A stretch of DNA of 26,366 nucleotides from Priapulus caudatus (Eukaryota > Priapulida > Priapulimorpha > Priapulimorphida > Priapulidae), in assembly GCF_000485595.1 (NCBI RefSeq), contig NW_014577834.1, positions 84,615-110,980 on the forward strand, given 5' to 3'. The position numbers were made by a program, and so were the translations under genes. Positions 10,746-20,188 of this stretch are shown piece after piece. The notes under the pieces were generated by a model, which saw only the letters and a program-made list of their open reading frames with translations, had not been told where the DNA came from and made no database searches. Within the stretch, counting starts at the first letter, position 1. Each line of letters begins with the position of its first letter.

Positions 10746-10832
10746 CTAAACAAGCAGGTTGTTTCCGCGCGCGTAAAGCCAAACAACATACAACAACAGC
10801 AACAACAGAAACAACAACAGCGATGACGTCAT
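10746..10832 (-). CDS. signal-peptide frame, copy A version (short)
   Basis: Starts with MTSSLLLFLLLLLLYVVWLY and stops at a TAG after 28 residues, whereas the same start in copy B continues to 60 residues. Small indels in the Leu repeat and after it separate the two. See 19857-20039 for the longer version and for doubts. Confidence 0.25.
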   Translation of the reverse strand: MTSSLLLFLLLLLLYVVWLYARGNNLLV

Positions 10833-10862
10833 CGTGAGCGAGACGCGACGTGCGCATGCGCA
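10821..10862. promoter_or_regulatory. CRE and NRF1 palindromes, copy A
   Basis: CGATGACGTCATCG (10821-10834) contains a full CRE, TGACGTCA. TGCGCATGCGCA (10851-10862) is a perfect NRF1-type palindrome 17 nt further. Both are kept in copy B. Such pairs are typical of TATA-less animal promoters (established knowledge); activity here is inferred. Confidence 0.5.
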
Positions 10863-12546
10863 TAGCTCTCACGATGTCGAGTAAAAAACGCCGATTGCTC
10901 GCACGCTGCATCGCTGGAGTCCTTTTGTCAGAGCATTGTTCTTATTAAAACCATGAAGAGAAGAATGTGAAGCGACAAGTTAAGATCGAAGACGACGCCA
11001 ATTACATGATGCCCCCTCCTGATGTTACGTCCATGCTCGCATCGCTTGCATACTGATTTATTATTTATTATTATTATTATTAGGCGTATCCCCTGGCGAA
11101 GTGCTTGTATTGTAATTGTCGTTTATACAGTAACAAACGTATCGATTGGCTTTAACAATAGTGGACGAACCCTAAGCCCATCGTGAACTATAGCAGCGAG
11201 GTGCCGTTGTAGGTGTCTATATGAATTACGATCGAGGCGAGGTGTGGGTTGCAAGTCGTTAATTCTCATCTCTCTGTCTCCCGTTTGTCTGAAGTCAGCT
11301 ATTGTAAAGCACCATTCTGATCTCATGCTCATATACCTGTTCTAGGAAGTGTTAGCAATATTTCCTTTGATGGTAAGACGCCTATCATCAACGCTATCTC
11401 GTGTTGACTTTGAGCGCGCCTTCGACGTATCAGAATTACTGTCATCCTTTGGCTAATAAAAAATGCTGTTTTCGCGTCTCACGATTGTCATGGTCCATCA
11501 ACATCATCCATCATATCATCTGCGCAATAAATAATAGTCTTTCGAGCAATTTTAAGCGGCTAGAATCGGGGGTGGCGTAGCATCACTTACAACAAAGCAA
11601 TGATGTAGGATGCCGGCGAAAACATACAGAAAATATACACGACATCTAAAACAAGGTAATTAGTGTTAAAATGTAGGATGCATCAGGTGAGATATGCGAA
11701 CGCCGACAGCTAAGGTCCTTCAATTATTAGTTAAGTGCAATTACTCTTCAAGTAGGGATGAAAATCGCACGCTAATGTATTAGCATCAGTAGAAAGATTG
11801 GCGATGGCATTTAGTCAGTGGTTAGCATTGTACACCGCACACGGGATCAGCAGTTATTCTAACAGTCGCTGAATGGTGCGGGCGTCTTTATCTATTTCAT
11901 GCTCACTCATTGTGGCCATGTATTGAGCTGTTATTATTCAGATGGTTTGTCTCTCATTAATTGCAGCGTTGCGCGGAAAGAATAACCACACAATACATAT
12001 TTCGCGAGCCGATAACAAAAATCGTCATTATTTTAGCCTCGAATTACTTTCATAGTTACTTCAGCATTTTCAAGTAAGTATTCAGCATTCTTAGGTGATC
12101 ATCGCGATGCTGGTTCTCATATAACTTTTGAGGTTTCTAGGAAACCAGTAACTCATATTACCGCGTGCGTGCGGTATTACATGCACCCTCAAGTGTGCTG
12201 GTGGATCCTTACAGTAGATGCTTAACTAGAACTTAGATGCTTAACTATATACAGCCAATATACAGGCTACCAGCGGTAGAAGGACCGCTAGTGGGCGTGA
12301 GTACCTCCGTGGCGGCTGTTTCGTAGTACACGCAGACCGCTCCGCTTGATAACTGTACCGATAACCGATAACCGATAAGTCTGTAATCGATACCGCGAAC
12401 ACTGTAAACAGCAAATTATTCGACACAAATACAAACCACCTGCCATCGTGAAAGTGTACGATGACCATATGAATCACTGTTTACGCGGCGACTCATAATT
12501 CGAACGCAAAGGCGGCGTCGAACATCGCAACGTCAGAGTGAAACAT

Positions 12547-12658
12547 TAGGGCCATCTGACGGGTTCGACGGCGAACTAATGCGTTGGCCAGCTCACGCGC
12601 GGGTCGTCACGTGAGCGATACCGGTGCGCGAAAAATCATCACGCGCTAGATGGCAGCA
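12547..12658. promoter_or_regulatory. two CTCF-like sites, copy A
   Basis: The minus-strand site 12547-12562 reads CCGTCAGATGGCCCTA. The plus-strand site 12643-12658 reads GCGCTAGATGGCAGCA. Both are slightly worse matches than their copy B counterparts at 21711-21726 and 21805-21820. Confidence 0.3.
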
Positions 12659-12673
12659 GCAACGACGCAGATG

Positions 12674-12849
12674 TCAGTTCATCGTTCGTCAGCGTAATGC
12701 CTTCTGTCTGACTGCCGGCGAAGCTATGGTTGTTGAGAGCAAACCGATAGGTGGAGCCGATGTATACGAGGGCCCGCGTGCGGGTCGTACGGTCCGTCGC
12801 GGGAGCGGTTGCAACGGCCGCGACGTTACGGACTCCTTACGGAACTTCG
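12674..12849 (-). pseudogene. GPCR last coding exon, copy A (frame disturbed)
   Basis: Counterpart of 21837-22009. After the CAG acceptor at 12850-12852 it begins AKFRKE like copy B, but a missing T gives AAGGAGTCC instead of AAGGAGTTCC and shifts the frame; further indels follow. Total length to the matching TGA is 176 nt against 173 nt in B, so the net change is a multiple of three with local frameshifts. That pattern fits sequencing indels at least as well as decay. Confidence 0.55.
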
Positions 12850-13150
12850 CTGAAAAAACAAGAGAACAATACCGCCACATTACGGAACCTGTTACGAAAT
12901 TTCACTGAAAAACAAGAAGAACAGTACCGCTAAGTTACGGAGCGCTGTCAGGGAATTTCGCTGAAAACAAGAGAAGAATAACCCGCTAAGTTAAGAAACC
13001 TCTTACGTAATTTTGTTGAAAAACAAAAGAGCAATACCGCGAAGTTACGAACCTCTTACGGAACTTCGTTGAACAAGGAGAAAAGTAGTGCTACGCTACA
13101 GAACCCTTACAAAATTTCGCTAAGAGAAGCTCGACGTCGGGAACTTCTTA
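12850..13150 (-). repeat. 54-bp tandem array of splice-acceptor units, copy A
   Basis: Same array as 22010-22316 in copy B. Acceptor CAG equivalents lie at about 12850, 12905 and 12961, then a CAA at 13016. Unit steps are 55-56 instead of 54 because of extra bases in A-runs and elsewhere, so in this copy the units are not all in one frame. Confidence 0.7.
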
Positions 13151-13848
13151 CGCGAATTTCGATAAAAAAAAAATGGCACGTGACCACAGCGATCTGTTAA
13201 CATCGTGGTAGCTTAGCAACGGCGCAGACGTCCGAGCATGTCGGCACAATTATTTTTAGGGGTATTTACTCTCGATGGCTCGATGCGCGAGTTATACGAA
13301 AGGAATTTGCGTTGGGGCTTTAATTTCGAACTGCCTTTCGCAGAAAGGCCACACCGTACATTTTGAAACCCCGTCTATGTCTCAGTATGCACGTTAGCCA
13401 ACTGCTATACAGCGAATCTAACGGCGGTGTTTATTCATTTGCCTCACCTCCTGCCGCGATTGAAGGTAGCTTAAGCGATATTGCGCAAAAGCGGCGTTAT
13501 AAAAAAAAACATTGCTTGATTACCGAAGTAGAATTTCGTGAATTTGGCGCGCACGCGTGAGAAACGCGTGTTACCTGGTTTGACATTACCGACATAGCAA
13601 TGATAACTAAGAGAAAGCCAGATAACTCGTTCTTATAGAGAGTTAGTGACGGGATACGCGTGTGCGCCCCAGCCCGGTCTCAGAGGGCGAGTGATGGCAC
13701 TAATAAAAATCAAATGTTATCGAAATCAATAAAATCAATCGTCATCAATTACTGTTCTCGAGCGTAGGAAGGTGTTAGCTATTGCTTCCTGACAGTCAGT
13801 GTCGCTTGCACGACTAATTATGAGGTGCGTGCGTGCGTGTATGGTATG

Positions 13849-13880
13849 GGCGTGTGTGTGTGTGTGTTGTGTGTGTCGTG

Positions 13881-13915
<35 letters not shown>

Positions 13916-13972
13916 GTCTGTGTGTGTGTGTCGTGCGTGTGTATGTGCGGTGTGTGCGTGTGTGCGCGCGTG
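13849..13972. repeat. (GT)n-rich tract, copy A
   Basis: Interrupted GT dinucleotides with GTATGTATG and GTCGTGTG breaks. It lies in the intron between the two GPCR exons. Translated Cys/Val runs are artefacts. Confidence 0.95.
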
Positions 13973-14140
13973 TGGGTACGTGCATCAGTACGTGCATGCG
14001 TACGTGCGCGCGCGTGTGTAATTCGGGTTAATTTGACTGCGTATGCTCATACGCCGCTCACTTGTGCGTGTGTGTGGACACGTACGCGCTAATAGCGATA
14101 GAGGAGCGTGAGGGCGTGCATCAGTAGCATATGTACTCAC

Positions 14141-14270
14141 ACACTCATGAAGTTATGATAATTGGGTTCGTTAGCGCTGTTGATATAACACAGGCAGTGT
14201 GATAATCTGGCAAACAGGCACGCACCCCTACGTTTCTTCGCGTCCGGTCTAAATGTTATGCCGCGGCATC
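14141..14270 (-). pseudogene. GPCR TM7 exon, copy A (frame disturbed)
   Basis: Counterpart of 23280-23398. Pyrimidine tract plus CAG acceptor at 14271-14273 and GTGAGT donor at 14135-14140 are both present. Part of the exon reads GACLFARLSHCLCYINSA, then an extra A and a missing T break the frame across the NPIIY codons. Exon length is 130 nt against 119 nt in B. This copy may show the true bases in places where B is wrong (LFARLSH here, LFAQISH in B), so neither copy should be taken as reference alone. Confidence 0.6.
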
Positions 14271-14327
14271 CTGCGGGAAAGAAAAATAAGACAGAATACA
14301 GTAGCTCGATTCGCGCTTAGCTCCGTC

Positions 14328-14337
14328 NNNNNNNNNN
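14328..14337. other. 10-N assembly gap
   Basis: Ten Ns, a conventional gap size. It falls within ~10 bp of the point where copies A and B stop matching, just upstream (minus strand) of the TM7 exon acceptor. Confidence 1.
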
Positions 14338-14441
14338 TGTTTGCGCGTGTGTACATGTATATGTGTGTTTGCACGTGTAAGCATGTGCGGGCGCGCGTGT
14401 GTGCATGTATACGTGTGTTTGCGCGTGTGTACATGTATATC
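14338..14441. repeat. GT-rich tandem repeat next to the gap
   Basis: TGTTTGCGCGTGTGTACATG occurs at 14338 and again at about 14416, with related units between. Low-complexity sequence next to a gap is a common cause of assembly breaks. Confidence 0.7.
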
Positions 14442-14445
14442 AGGA

Positions 14446-14931
14446 GTAGATAATAGGGAAGGAGTGGGACATCAATAAACAAGGGAAATTCGTCATTTAC
14501 TAGCCTTATAATACCTACAATTTACTACGCGTAACTCATCCAACTTGAGCTCAAATCCTACACAGTACATTCGCCTAGCATCGTGCGAAATCGTTTCCTC
14601 GTTTACACAAGCAATCCGGAGATACAGACTAAAACGTACGACACGACTTTCCATTCTTTGGCCATCAATCCAAGTGCATTGCCCGCCTCTATTAAAACAA
14701 AAGGCAGCTATACTGACGCGCTGTTGCTGTGCTTGCTCATCGGAATGTGGAATGTGGCGGTGTGGCTCGCGGGGAGATTGGACATCGGCGAAACCATAGA
14801 CGCAACGGGCGAGTGCTACTGTAGCCTGTATGCTGTGGCCTGTAGCCGTGCAGCGACGCAATCTCCCCGCGAGCCACACCGCCACATTCCACATTCCGAT
14901 GAGCAAGCACAGCAACAGCGCGTCAGTATAG
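14446..14931 (+). repeat. dispersed repeat, copy 3, with perfect 73-bp inverted repeat
   Basis: The left part (14446-14710) matches the copy at 1931. The right part is a perfect inverted repeat: arms 14708-14780 and 14859-14931, 73 bp each, around a 78-nt loop. The outer end of the left arm is CTATACTGACGCG and the inner end is GGGGAGATTG. No mismatch was found when the arms were read against each other. No target duplication is evident at the hairpin edges. The foldback could be part of the element or an inverted duplication within it. Confidence 0.75.
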
Positions 14932-15380
14932 AGGGTTCCGCGATTTTTCATATTATTCACAATGCAACGCCGCCGGCCCTGACGGATACAGAAACCAGTT
15001 CAGGCATGGTACAAGTACATTGAGCAGCGCACCTCTGCTAATTTTATATTCGTCTATTAAGCAAATGCATCACAACGCCGCTCTCCTGCGGTGTTGTCAA
15101 CTGCAGCAATCGATATCAGAGAGAGCCACCTAGGCTGCCTAGCGTGATCACAACACAAGGTAAAGTGACGAGAAGCCAGGCGGACCACAGACGCTTGGAG
15201 CATTTTCAATAAAAAAGCAATGCTGAATAAACACGAAATGTATTTACTACTAATGTCTTACTGTTTCTCTACTCTCTTTCGCCTAGTATTGCCGATAATT
15301 ACCTGTAAATGCCGGTCAAATGCTCCTCTGCAACACACAGGTACACCGCACGCACGGCGCACGTCGCTACACATTTACGC
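14932..15380. other. no gene recognised
   Basis: Mixed-composition sequence with no domain, clear splice-bounded frame or repeat that I can identify. Confidence 0.4.
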
Positions 15381-15608
15381 TTATATACATATATCGCCGG
15401 CATCCAGTAGGCAGCTGTTTGAGAGGGGGTGGTAATTTCTCTTGCACGTAGGCCTATACTCTACATAAAATAGCACCGAGGCAACATGTGAACAGAATTC
15501 ACCCAGCCCGGCTTTACAATTACAGTGTGCTGACATGATGCCTGTCCCATATAGATAGATAGGAGGGAGCAATATACCTGCTAGGGCACAGCCGGACCAC
15601 ACTCCCAT
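15381..15608 (-). CDS. SWIM-type zinc-finger exon or fragment
   Basis: The minus-strand frame contains MSAHCNCKAGLGEFCSHVAS followed by VLFYVE. This is the SWIM zinc-finger pattern C-x-C-x7-C-x-H. The AHC.CKAGLG..CSHVA..LF.VE wording is characteristic of a large invertebrate group of SWIM proteins, often linked to YqaJ-type nuclease domains and to mobile elements (recognised from general knowledge, not searched). A likely acceptor, a CT-rich stretch ending GGGACAG, lies at 15542-15546, so the true exon probably starts at 15541. Residues encoded upstream in this frame (15542-15608) are then intronic. After VLFYVE the frame runs ~30 residues to a stop without other features. No neighbouring exon is identified. 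Confidence 0.6.
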   Translation of the reverse strand: MGVWSGCALAGILLPPIYLYGTGIMSAHCNCKAGLGEFCSHVASVLFYVEYRPTCKRNYHPLSNSCLLDAGDICI

Positions 15609-16343
15609 GAATATTCACACTCCGGATGAATTCATCGATTGGTAGTCTGCACTTGGCGCGTGCACTGCATGTAATTTATCGTGCGGAAACATGCACGAAT
15701 AACAGCTAATAGCAATAGTTATTATCTTGCACTCGTCTCATTATTGGATTAAGAATGCAAAGATGTATCTTTCGATGCGTAGCATGCTGATGGATTAACG
15801 ATGCTCGGCGTCGTTTGTTGCAACACCTGCTTCGCCCCTGCCTAATTAATGCTAACTGTAATTCGTGGGTTACTCCATTTATTTTCATATACCGATAGGT
15901 GTCCATGCTACATCACTGAGGTGCTGCTGCCCACTCCGGCACTGTGGAATGTTAAGGCTACGAGGAAATTTTTTCTCCTGTAACAACCTATGAAAAGCGT
16001 TGCTACCCCGAGAAGTGGTATCCTAGTTTACCTAATCTCAAGAATGTTTATCCCACTGCTAACCCCACCCCGTTCCATCCCCGTTAACACCCTACCCTGT
16101 CAACACCACCACACCACCTTATCCGGTTCATCCCACTTCCCGTTCGCATCACGCTTAGCACACATGGGAATATGACCAATGAAAAAAAGGAACTAGGAAT
16201 GAACTAGTGATTTATTTTGTTCAACTATTCTGAAAATGTCATGCTTCAACTCAACTGTCACGCGCCGCCCGCTTACCTCTCTTCACACCTTCTTATACGC
16301 CGCGTGCGGATTTTTACAGCAGCACGATGTGATGGATTCTATT
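15609..16343. other. no gene recognised
   Basis: Contains a C-rich stretch (about 16055-16150, CCACCCCG/CACCACCA type). A GGTAAGC donor-like site on the minus strand near 16273 has no coding stretch behind it. Confidence 0.4.
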
Positions 16344-16440
16344 AGTGATATATATAAATATATATATATACATATAAATAAATAAACTAATAAATAAATA
16401 AATAAATATATAAATAAATAAATATTATATATATACAAAA
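16344..16440. repeat. AT-rich low complexity, (TA)n and (AAAT)n
   Basis: TATATAAATATATA followed by repeated TAAATAAA. It lies directly upstream of the exon-like frame at 16446. Confidence 0.9.
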
Positions 16441-16445
16441 AATAT

Positions 16446-16568
16446 ATGAGCTCATCTATAGTTTACGGGTCGATCAGGATGCGAGTCGACCAGCCACTTG
16501 TGTGGGATATGGCGGGGCAGAGCGTCAAACTGGTGCGCTCTGATGGATTCAATTATATGGATTCCTAC
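16446..16568 (+). CDS. unidentified exon-like frame ending at a perfect donor
   Basis: A 41-codon frame from an ATG at 16446 to 16568, directly followed by GTGAGT. Without splicing it would stop at TGA 16575-16577. The second half reads VDQPLVWDMAGQSVKLVRSD and then GFNYMDSY. Codon use in this part looks coding (many C/G third positions), unlike the AT-rich flank. If it is an internal exon, its acceptor is unclear; AG at 16476-16477 (GATCAG) is possible but has no pyrimidine tract. I do not recognise the family. Confidence 0.35.
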
Positions 16569-16640
16569 GTGAGTTGATCTTTATTGCTTCTCGATATTAG
16601 CGCAACACGCTCGCCCCAGCGCGGTCGTTAAAAGAGGGAA

Positions 16641-16790
16641 GCTGCTGATGCTGAAGCTGAGGATGAAGCTGATGATGATGCTGAAGCTGAGGATGAAGCT
16701 GATGATGATGCTGAAGCTGATGATGCTGAAGCTGAGGATGAAGCTAATAATGATGCTGAAGCTGATGATGCTGATGATGCTGAAGCTGAA
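16641..16790 (+). repeat. GATGCTGAAGCTGAGGATGA repeat
   Basis: Imperfect 12-30 bp repeats built from GATGCT, GAAGCT, GAGGAT and GATGAT. One plus frame reads as an acidic Ala/Asp/Glu chain of about 45 residues (ADAEAEDEADDD type). It is closed upstream by TAA near 16630 and has no clear acceptor, so I treat it as a repeat. It is about 70 bp downstream of the exon-like frame at 16446. Confidence 0.75.
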
Positions 16791-17418
16791 CCCCGCTTGT
16801 TTGTCGGACTTGATCACGTATACTACAGGGTTTTGCTGGTGAATTAATCACGTGCGTTAGTACGGTTTTAGTCACACGCGCAGTGTGGTTTTGTACGCAT
16901 AAAATGAGTTTTAGGACGTGATTCATCTCAAATCATATATAATGCGGTCGACACTTATTGATTATTACTTGAGCGAACGCCGGTGGTTGTACTGGTATAT
17001 TCCTTCAGGTCGATGCGCGTATGTAAGCACGATTGTTTTTTTATGTGCTTACGTTTGTATTAAACGCTTTCCGGCGTGGTTCTCTTTTGCTGTATGCCGT
17101 GCAACCATGCATCGGGCGTACTGACCGGTTATCCTGGCCGACCTTTATTGGTTGTATGTGTGTCGTATGTATATTACATGTATGTATTACGCGCATGTCC
17201 TTGTTGTATCGGTGATGTACTTCTATAATAGACGAATGTATGTTTACAAATTAAATGAAAGTGTCAATGACACTGTAGCTCACCACAAAAAAGGACACAA
17301 ATGAGTGATTAAGAAGAAGTCAGTTTTAATTGAGCAACCATCGACGTACATTACAGAAACGATTGCCATCTGTATATCGCAATAATAATTTATAAACAAA
17401 AATGAATCACAATTTGTG
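16791..17418. other. no gene recognised
   Basis: Includes a TATATAAT followed by a short frame starting at 16941 without recognisable domain, and a 13-nt palindrome GTGTCATTGACAC-like near 17260. Confidence 0.35.
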
Positions 17419-17434
17419 ACCGTAGATGGCGCTA
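17419..17434 (+). promoter_or_regulatory. CTCF-like site
   Basis: ACCGTAGATGGCGCTA matches 14 of 16 positions of CCASYAGRKGGCRSYV. Confidence 0.3.
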
Positions 17435-17599
17435 TACCCGCTTTCTAGCGATGGCGTTTGAAATAAATAGGTTATGCTGCGTTCCGACATGTTTTGTAAA
17501 TCTTTAATATAGACGTTGTATCGGCCGGGTGGAAAGGAAATACCAATTTTGCATTAATGATATTGTCAATGAAATCTTGTAAAACGAACCAGACGAGTG

Positions 17600-17937
17600 T
17601 GACACCACAGACTGTTTGTGTCTATATAATATGCTATATAATTGCCAAACCCTACCTAATTTGCATAATTTTTTTTATATATCAAAACCCCTAGCCCTTA
17701 TTCATTCACATACCAAAAATGAGCAAAATCTGTTGAACCTGAATTGACTAATGGCAATTCCCATTTTTGCCAAAAAATTGCCGTGGCTCGAAAGTACGTC
17801 GACTGGCGTGCTTCAAAATAGGACGTTTAATATGGGAGCATAGCAGTAACAACTATACCCAATTCCCCGAAGCGAAATGTTGACGGACGGACGTACGACG
17901 GACGACGACCCATGGCAATAGCTCAGGTGAGCTAAAA
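17600..17937 (+). repeat. probable dispersed repeat with GACGGACG tail
   Basis: The 3' end reads GACGGACGGACGTACGACGG, then a short linker, then AATAGCTCAGGTGAGCTAAA. The GACGGACG run followed by an AGCTCA..TGAGCT foldback is a tail I associate with interspersed elements of molluscs and other marine invertebrates. That is from memory and unverified. The left boundary is uncertain. Only one copy is in this window. Confidence 0.45.
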
Positions 17938-19546
17938 ACTTATTAACTATTATGTCCTGCTACGTTCTGACCTACCATGAACATCGTAGATTCATGCATG
18001 TACGTAATAATAATAATAATAATATACCGTGCCGATATTGGGTGTGCTTCCATATTACAGTTGTATGGTTTGAGAGGAGAGAGGTGTGGTTGCGTTAATC
18101 AGGGACGCAGTGGGATCACGCGCGCTGCACGTCCTGCTGTGTACGATGGCGCAGTAGAACGATGAAGTTACGTTCTATAGTGTAAGAGCGTGTACACGTC
18201 CACACATACACGCAATATATACATTATTCGTAATAATCCATAAACATGTTAACACTTGACATTGACGACTGTTTCGTTGTTGCGATGACGTAAGCACAAA
18301 GACCGTTCAGCGGATCACATGTGCATGCGCATGCGCGCCGACGACGACCCGCCCCGAAAACGTATATACACGACATTATGACGACGAACGATTGCGTAAC
18401 TCATATACAACGTCACGCATTCAACAAGTGAGCTTTTTTGCTTAACAGCAGTGTAGTACACAAGTGATAATAACACCAGCAGTAAATAATAGCTGATAAC
18501 ATAATACTAACAACAGATGCCGTGTTAGATACCAGAATCTACATTGGCCGCGGTATAGCTTATACCGTTAGCATTCCGCGGTTTATAATCATTTTACGTC
18601 ATATAAACGTCGCGTGCAAGTGTTCCCAAATCGATTATAAATTCAAGGGCACTAAGAAGCAACGAATACCGAAGTGTCGACAGTTCCAATCAACTTGGTC
18701 AAACTTCACGGGTTGACGTGCATTACGTAACAATGTCGTTATAACCTAATTGGGATGTGTGGCAGACTTCGTAACAAAACGACGATGTGAATCAACAACA
18801 ACTTATTTTACCATGGAAATTATTAGGTTTGGCTAAAAACTGAGTAAACTAAACCTATTTATCTGAGTCGAATTGCGTTGGTGTTTATCATTGTTTTCTT
18901 TTAAATAAAATTGTTAAATTTAATTTTAAGTACAATTTTAAATAAATGTTTTATTTAATAAATTGGTTATTTTCCTTTCGTTTGTAATGCAATTCTTCAT
19001 GACACAATTAACCAAGTCAAATTATCCGCAATATAGCTATGTATATTAGCAGATCAGGCATTGAAAATGACTAAAACATGTATAAAGTATAATTATAATA
19101 GACTATATGCACATATTGGAATGCTGCAAGCGAATTAGCTGAAGCAAACATAGCGCATACCATCATCAAATGCATTTAAGTTTATATCGACCTTACAGCC
19201 AGATCAGCTATATATAAATAAACTGTCAACGACGGCGGAATACAATTTCCCCCATGCCATATATTATTATATATATCACGTTTTCATATTTTCACTTGTG
19301 GCCCAGGGTTGCGGCCTTCGAATCAACAAGAAAAGTTCTAGACGCAACATATACTCATCATTCCAAACATGTGCGACGCCTTATAATTAGACTAGCATCT
19401 CACGTTCATCCCATGTATTATCGCACAGTTCCCGATTCATGTCAACAAAATACCTTAATAACCAACACAAAATTGGTTCAACACTATTGGTTAGCCGCTA
19501 GAGGTCGCGCGTGCATCGTAAGACAATGCAGCGCCTGCAGTCGGAC

Positions 19547-19586
19547 CATAGATATCATATAACAACGTTGTTATATGATATCTATG
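19547..19586. mobile_element. 40-bp perfect palindrome with 8-bp target duplication
   Basis: The left half is CATAGATATCATATAACAAC and the right half is its exact reverse complement, with no spacer. The octamer AGTCGGAC abuts it on both sides, at 19539-19546 and 19587-19594. An 8-bp duplication is the size made by P and hAT superfamily transposases. P-type ends begin with CAT and are cut well inside the inverted repeat, so excision leaves two joined terminal repeats between target duplications. The structure fits such a footprint, or an element reduced to its ends. No internal sequence is left to classify it. Confidence 0.65.
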
Positions 19587-19856
19587 AGTCGGACTGACGA
19601 CACTTCTCGCGGCACGACAATAGAGCATCGCAGCACAAGCGATTCAACATGAGAAGAAAGCGCGATCGCTTCCCTAGTTCCTTTGCCTGTTCTGTTTACT
19701 CTATACTCGACAATTAGCAATCGCTTTCAATATTCAATATTCATTTTTATATATCAATATTCTGCAACCGCGCGTGTAACAGACGCTAAGGGGCGGCAAA
19801 CGCAAGCTGGTGCCTTGTTGTCATTTAATATATACATATGTATATATATATATAAT

Positions 19857-20039
19857 TTACAGACGACCCAACAGAAGCACGTAAGCTGATATTTTGTTCT
19901 TCAAGTTGCGAACACCGAGTTTTCTGGAATTTTCGAACGTCGGTCTAGTGCTAAACAAGCACGTTGTTTCCGCGCCGTAAAAGCCAAACAACAGCAACAA
20001 CAACAGCAACAACAACAACAACAACAGCGATGACGTCAT
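19857..20039 (-). CDS. candidate small secreted protein with poly-Leu signal peptide
   Basis: A 60-residue frame: MTSS, thirteen consecutive Leu from a CTG/TTG repeat, then FGFYGA as a plausible cleavage site, then ETTCLFSTRPTFENSRKL and a short basic region to a stop at 19857. The start has A at -3, and an NRF1 palindrome lies 20 nt upstream. A GTAAAT at the end of the frame could be a donor, making this a first exon. The ATG is inside the CRE palindrome. Against it: the Leu run may be a by-product of the triplet repeat, and the reading frame differs in copy A after the Leu stretch. RK and KNK sites would suit a propeptide, but nothing is recognised. Confidence 0.35.
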   Translation of the reverse strand: MTSSLLLLLLLLLLLLLFGFYGAETTCLFSTRPTFENSRKLGVRNLKNKISAYVLLLGRL

Positions 20040-20070
20040 CGTGAGCGACGACGCGTCGTGCGCATGCGCA
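20028..20070. promoter_or_regulatory. CRE and NRF1 palindromes, copy B
   Basis: CGATGACGTCATCG (20028-20041) and TGCGCATGCGCA (20059-20070) are both perfect palindromes and conserved in copy A. They lie between the minus-strand poly-Leu frame and a plus-strand ATG at 20083, so a bidirectional promoter is possible. Confidence 0.5.
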
Positions 20071-20082
20071 TAGCTCTCAACG

Positions 20083-20188
20083 ATGTCGAGTAAAAAAAAC
20101 GATTGCTCGCACGCTGCATTGCTGGAGTCCTTTTGTCAGAGCATTGTCTTTATTAGAACCATGAAGGGAAAGAATGTGAAAGCGACAA
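20083..20188 (+). CDS. possible first exon, plus strand
   Basis: An ATG with A at -3, 13 nt after the NRF1 palindrome, opens MSSKKNDCSHAALLES and runs 35 codons to a GTAAGA donor at 20189. In copy A the frame reads MSSKKRRLLARC and stops after 24 residues, and the donor is changed to GTTAAG. The conflict between copies means one or both carry indels. No domain is recognised. Confidence 0.2.

Larger units (their letters stand above)
8830..14327 (+). repeat. large direct duplication, copy A
   Basis: Collinear with 18215-23442 in the same orientation. Nearly every differing site is a 1-2 nt indel, often in homopolymers or GC doublets, plus substitutions and a few longer differences: a 138-bp insertion at 10153-10290, about 10 bp near 11505, and about 23 bp near 12220. 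The copy ends at the N gap, at the place where homology to B also ends. The long differences argue for two alleles or real copies; the frequent single-base indels argue for unpolished long-read sequence. I did not compute identity. Confidence 0.95.

Noticed and set aside
14493-14960. 155-residue minus-strand frame
   Set aside because: It runs through the 73-bp inverted repeat and its residues mirror the arms; no domain.
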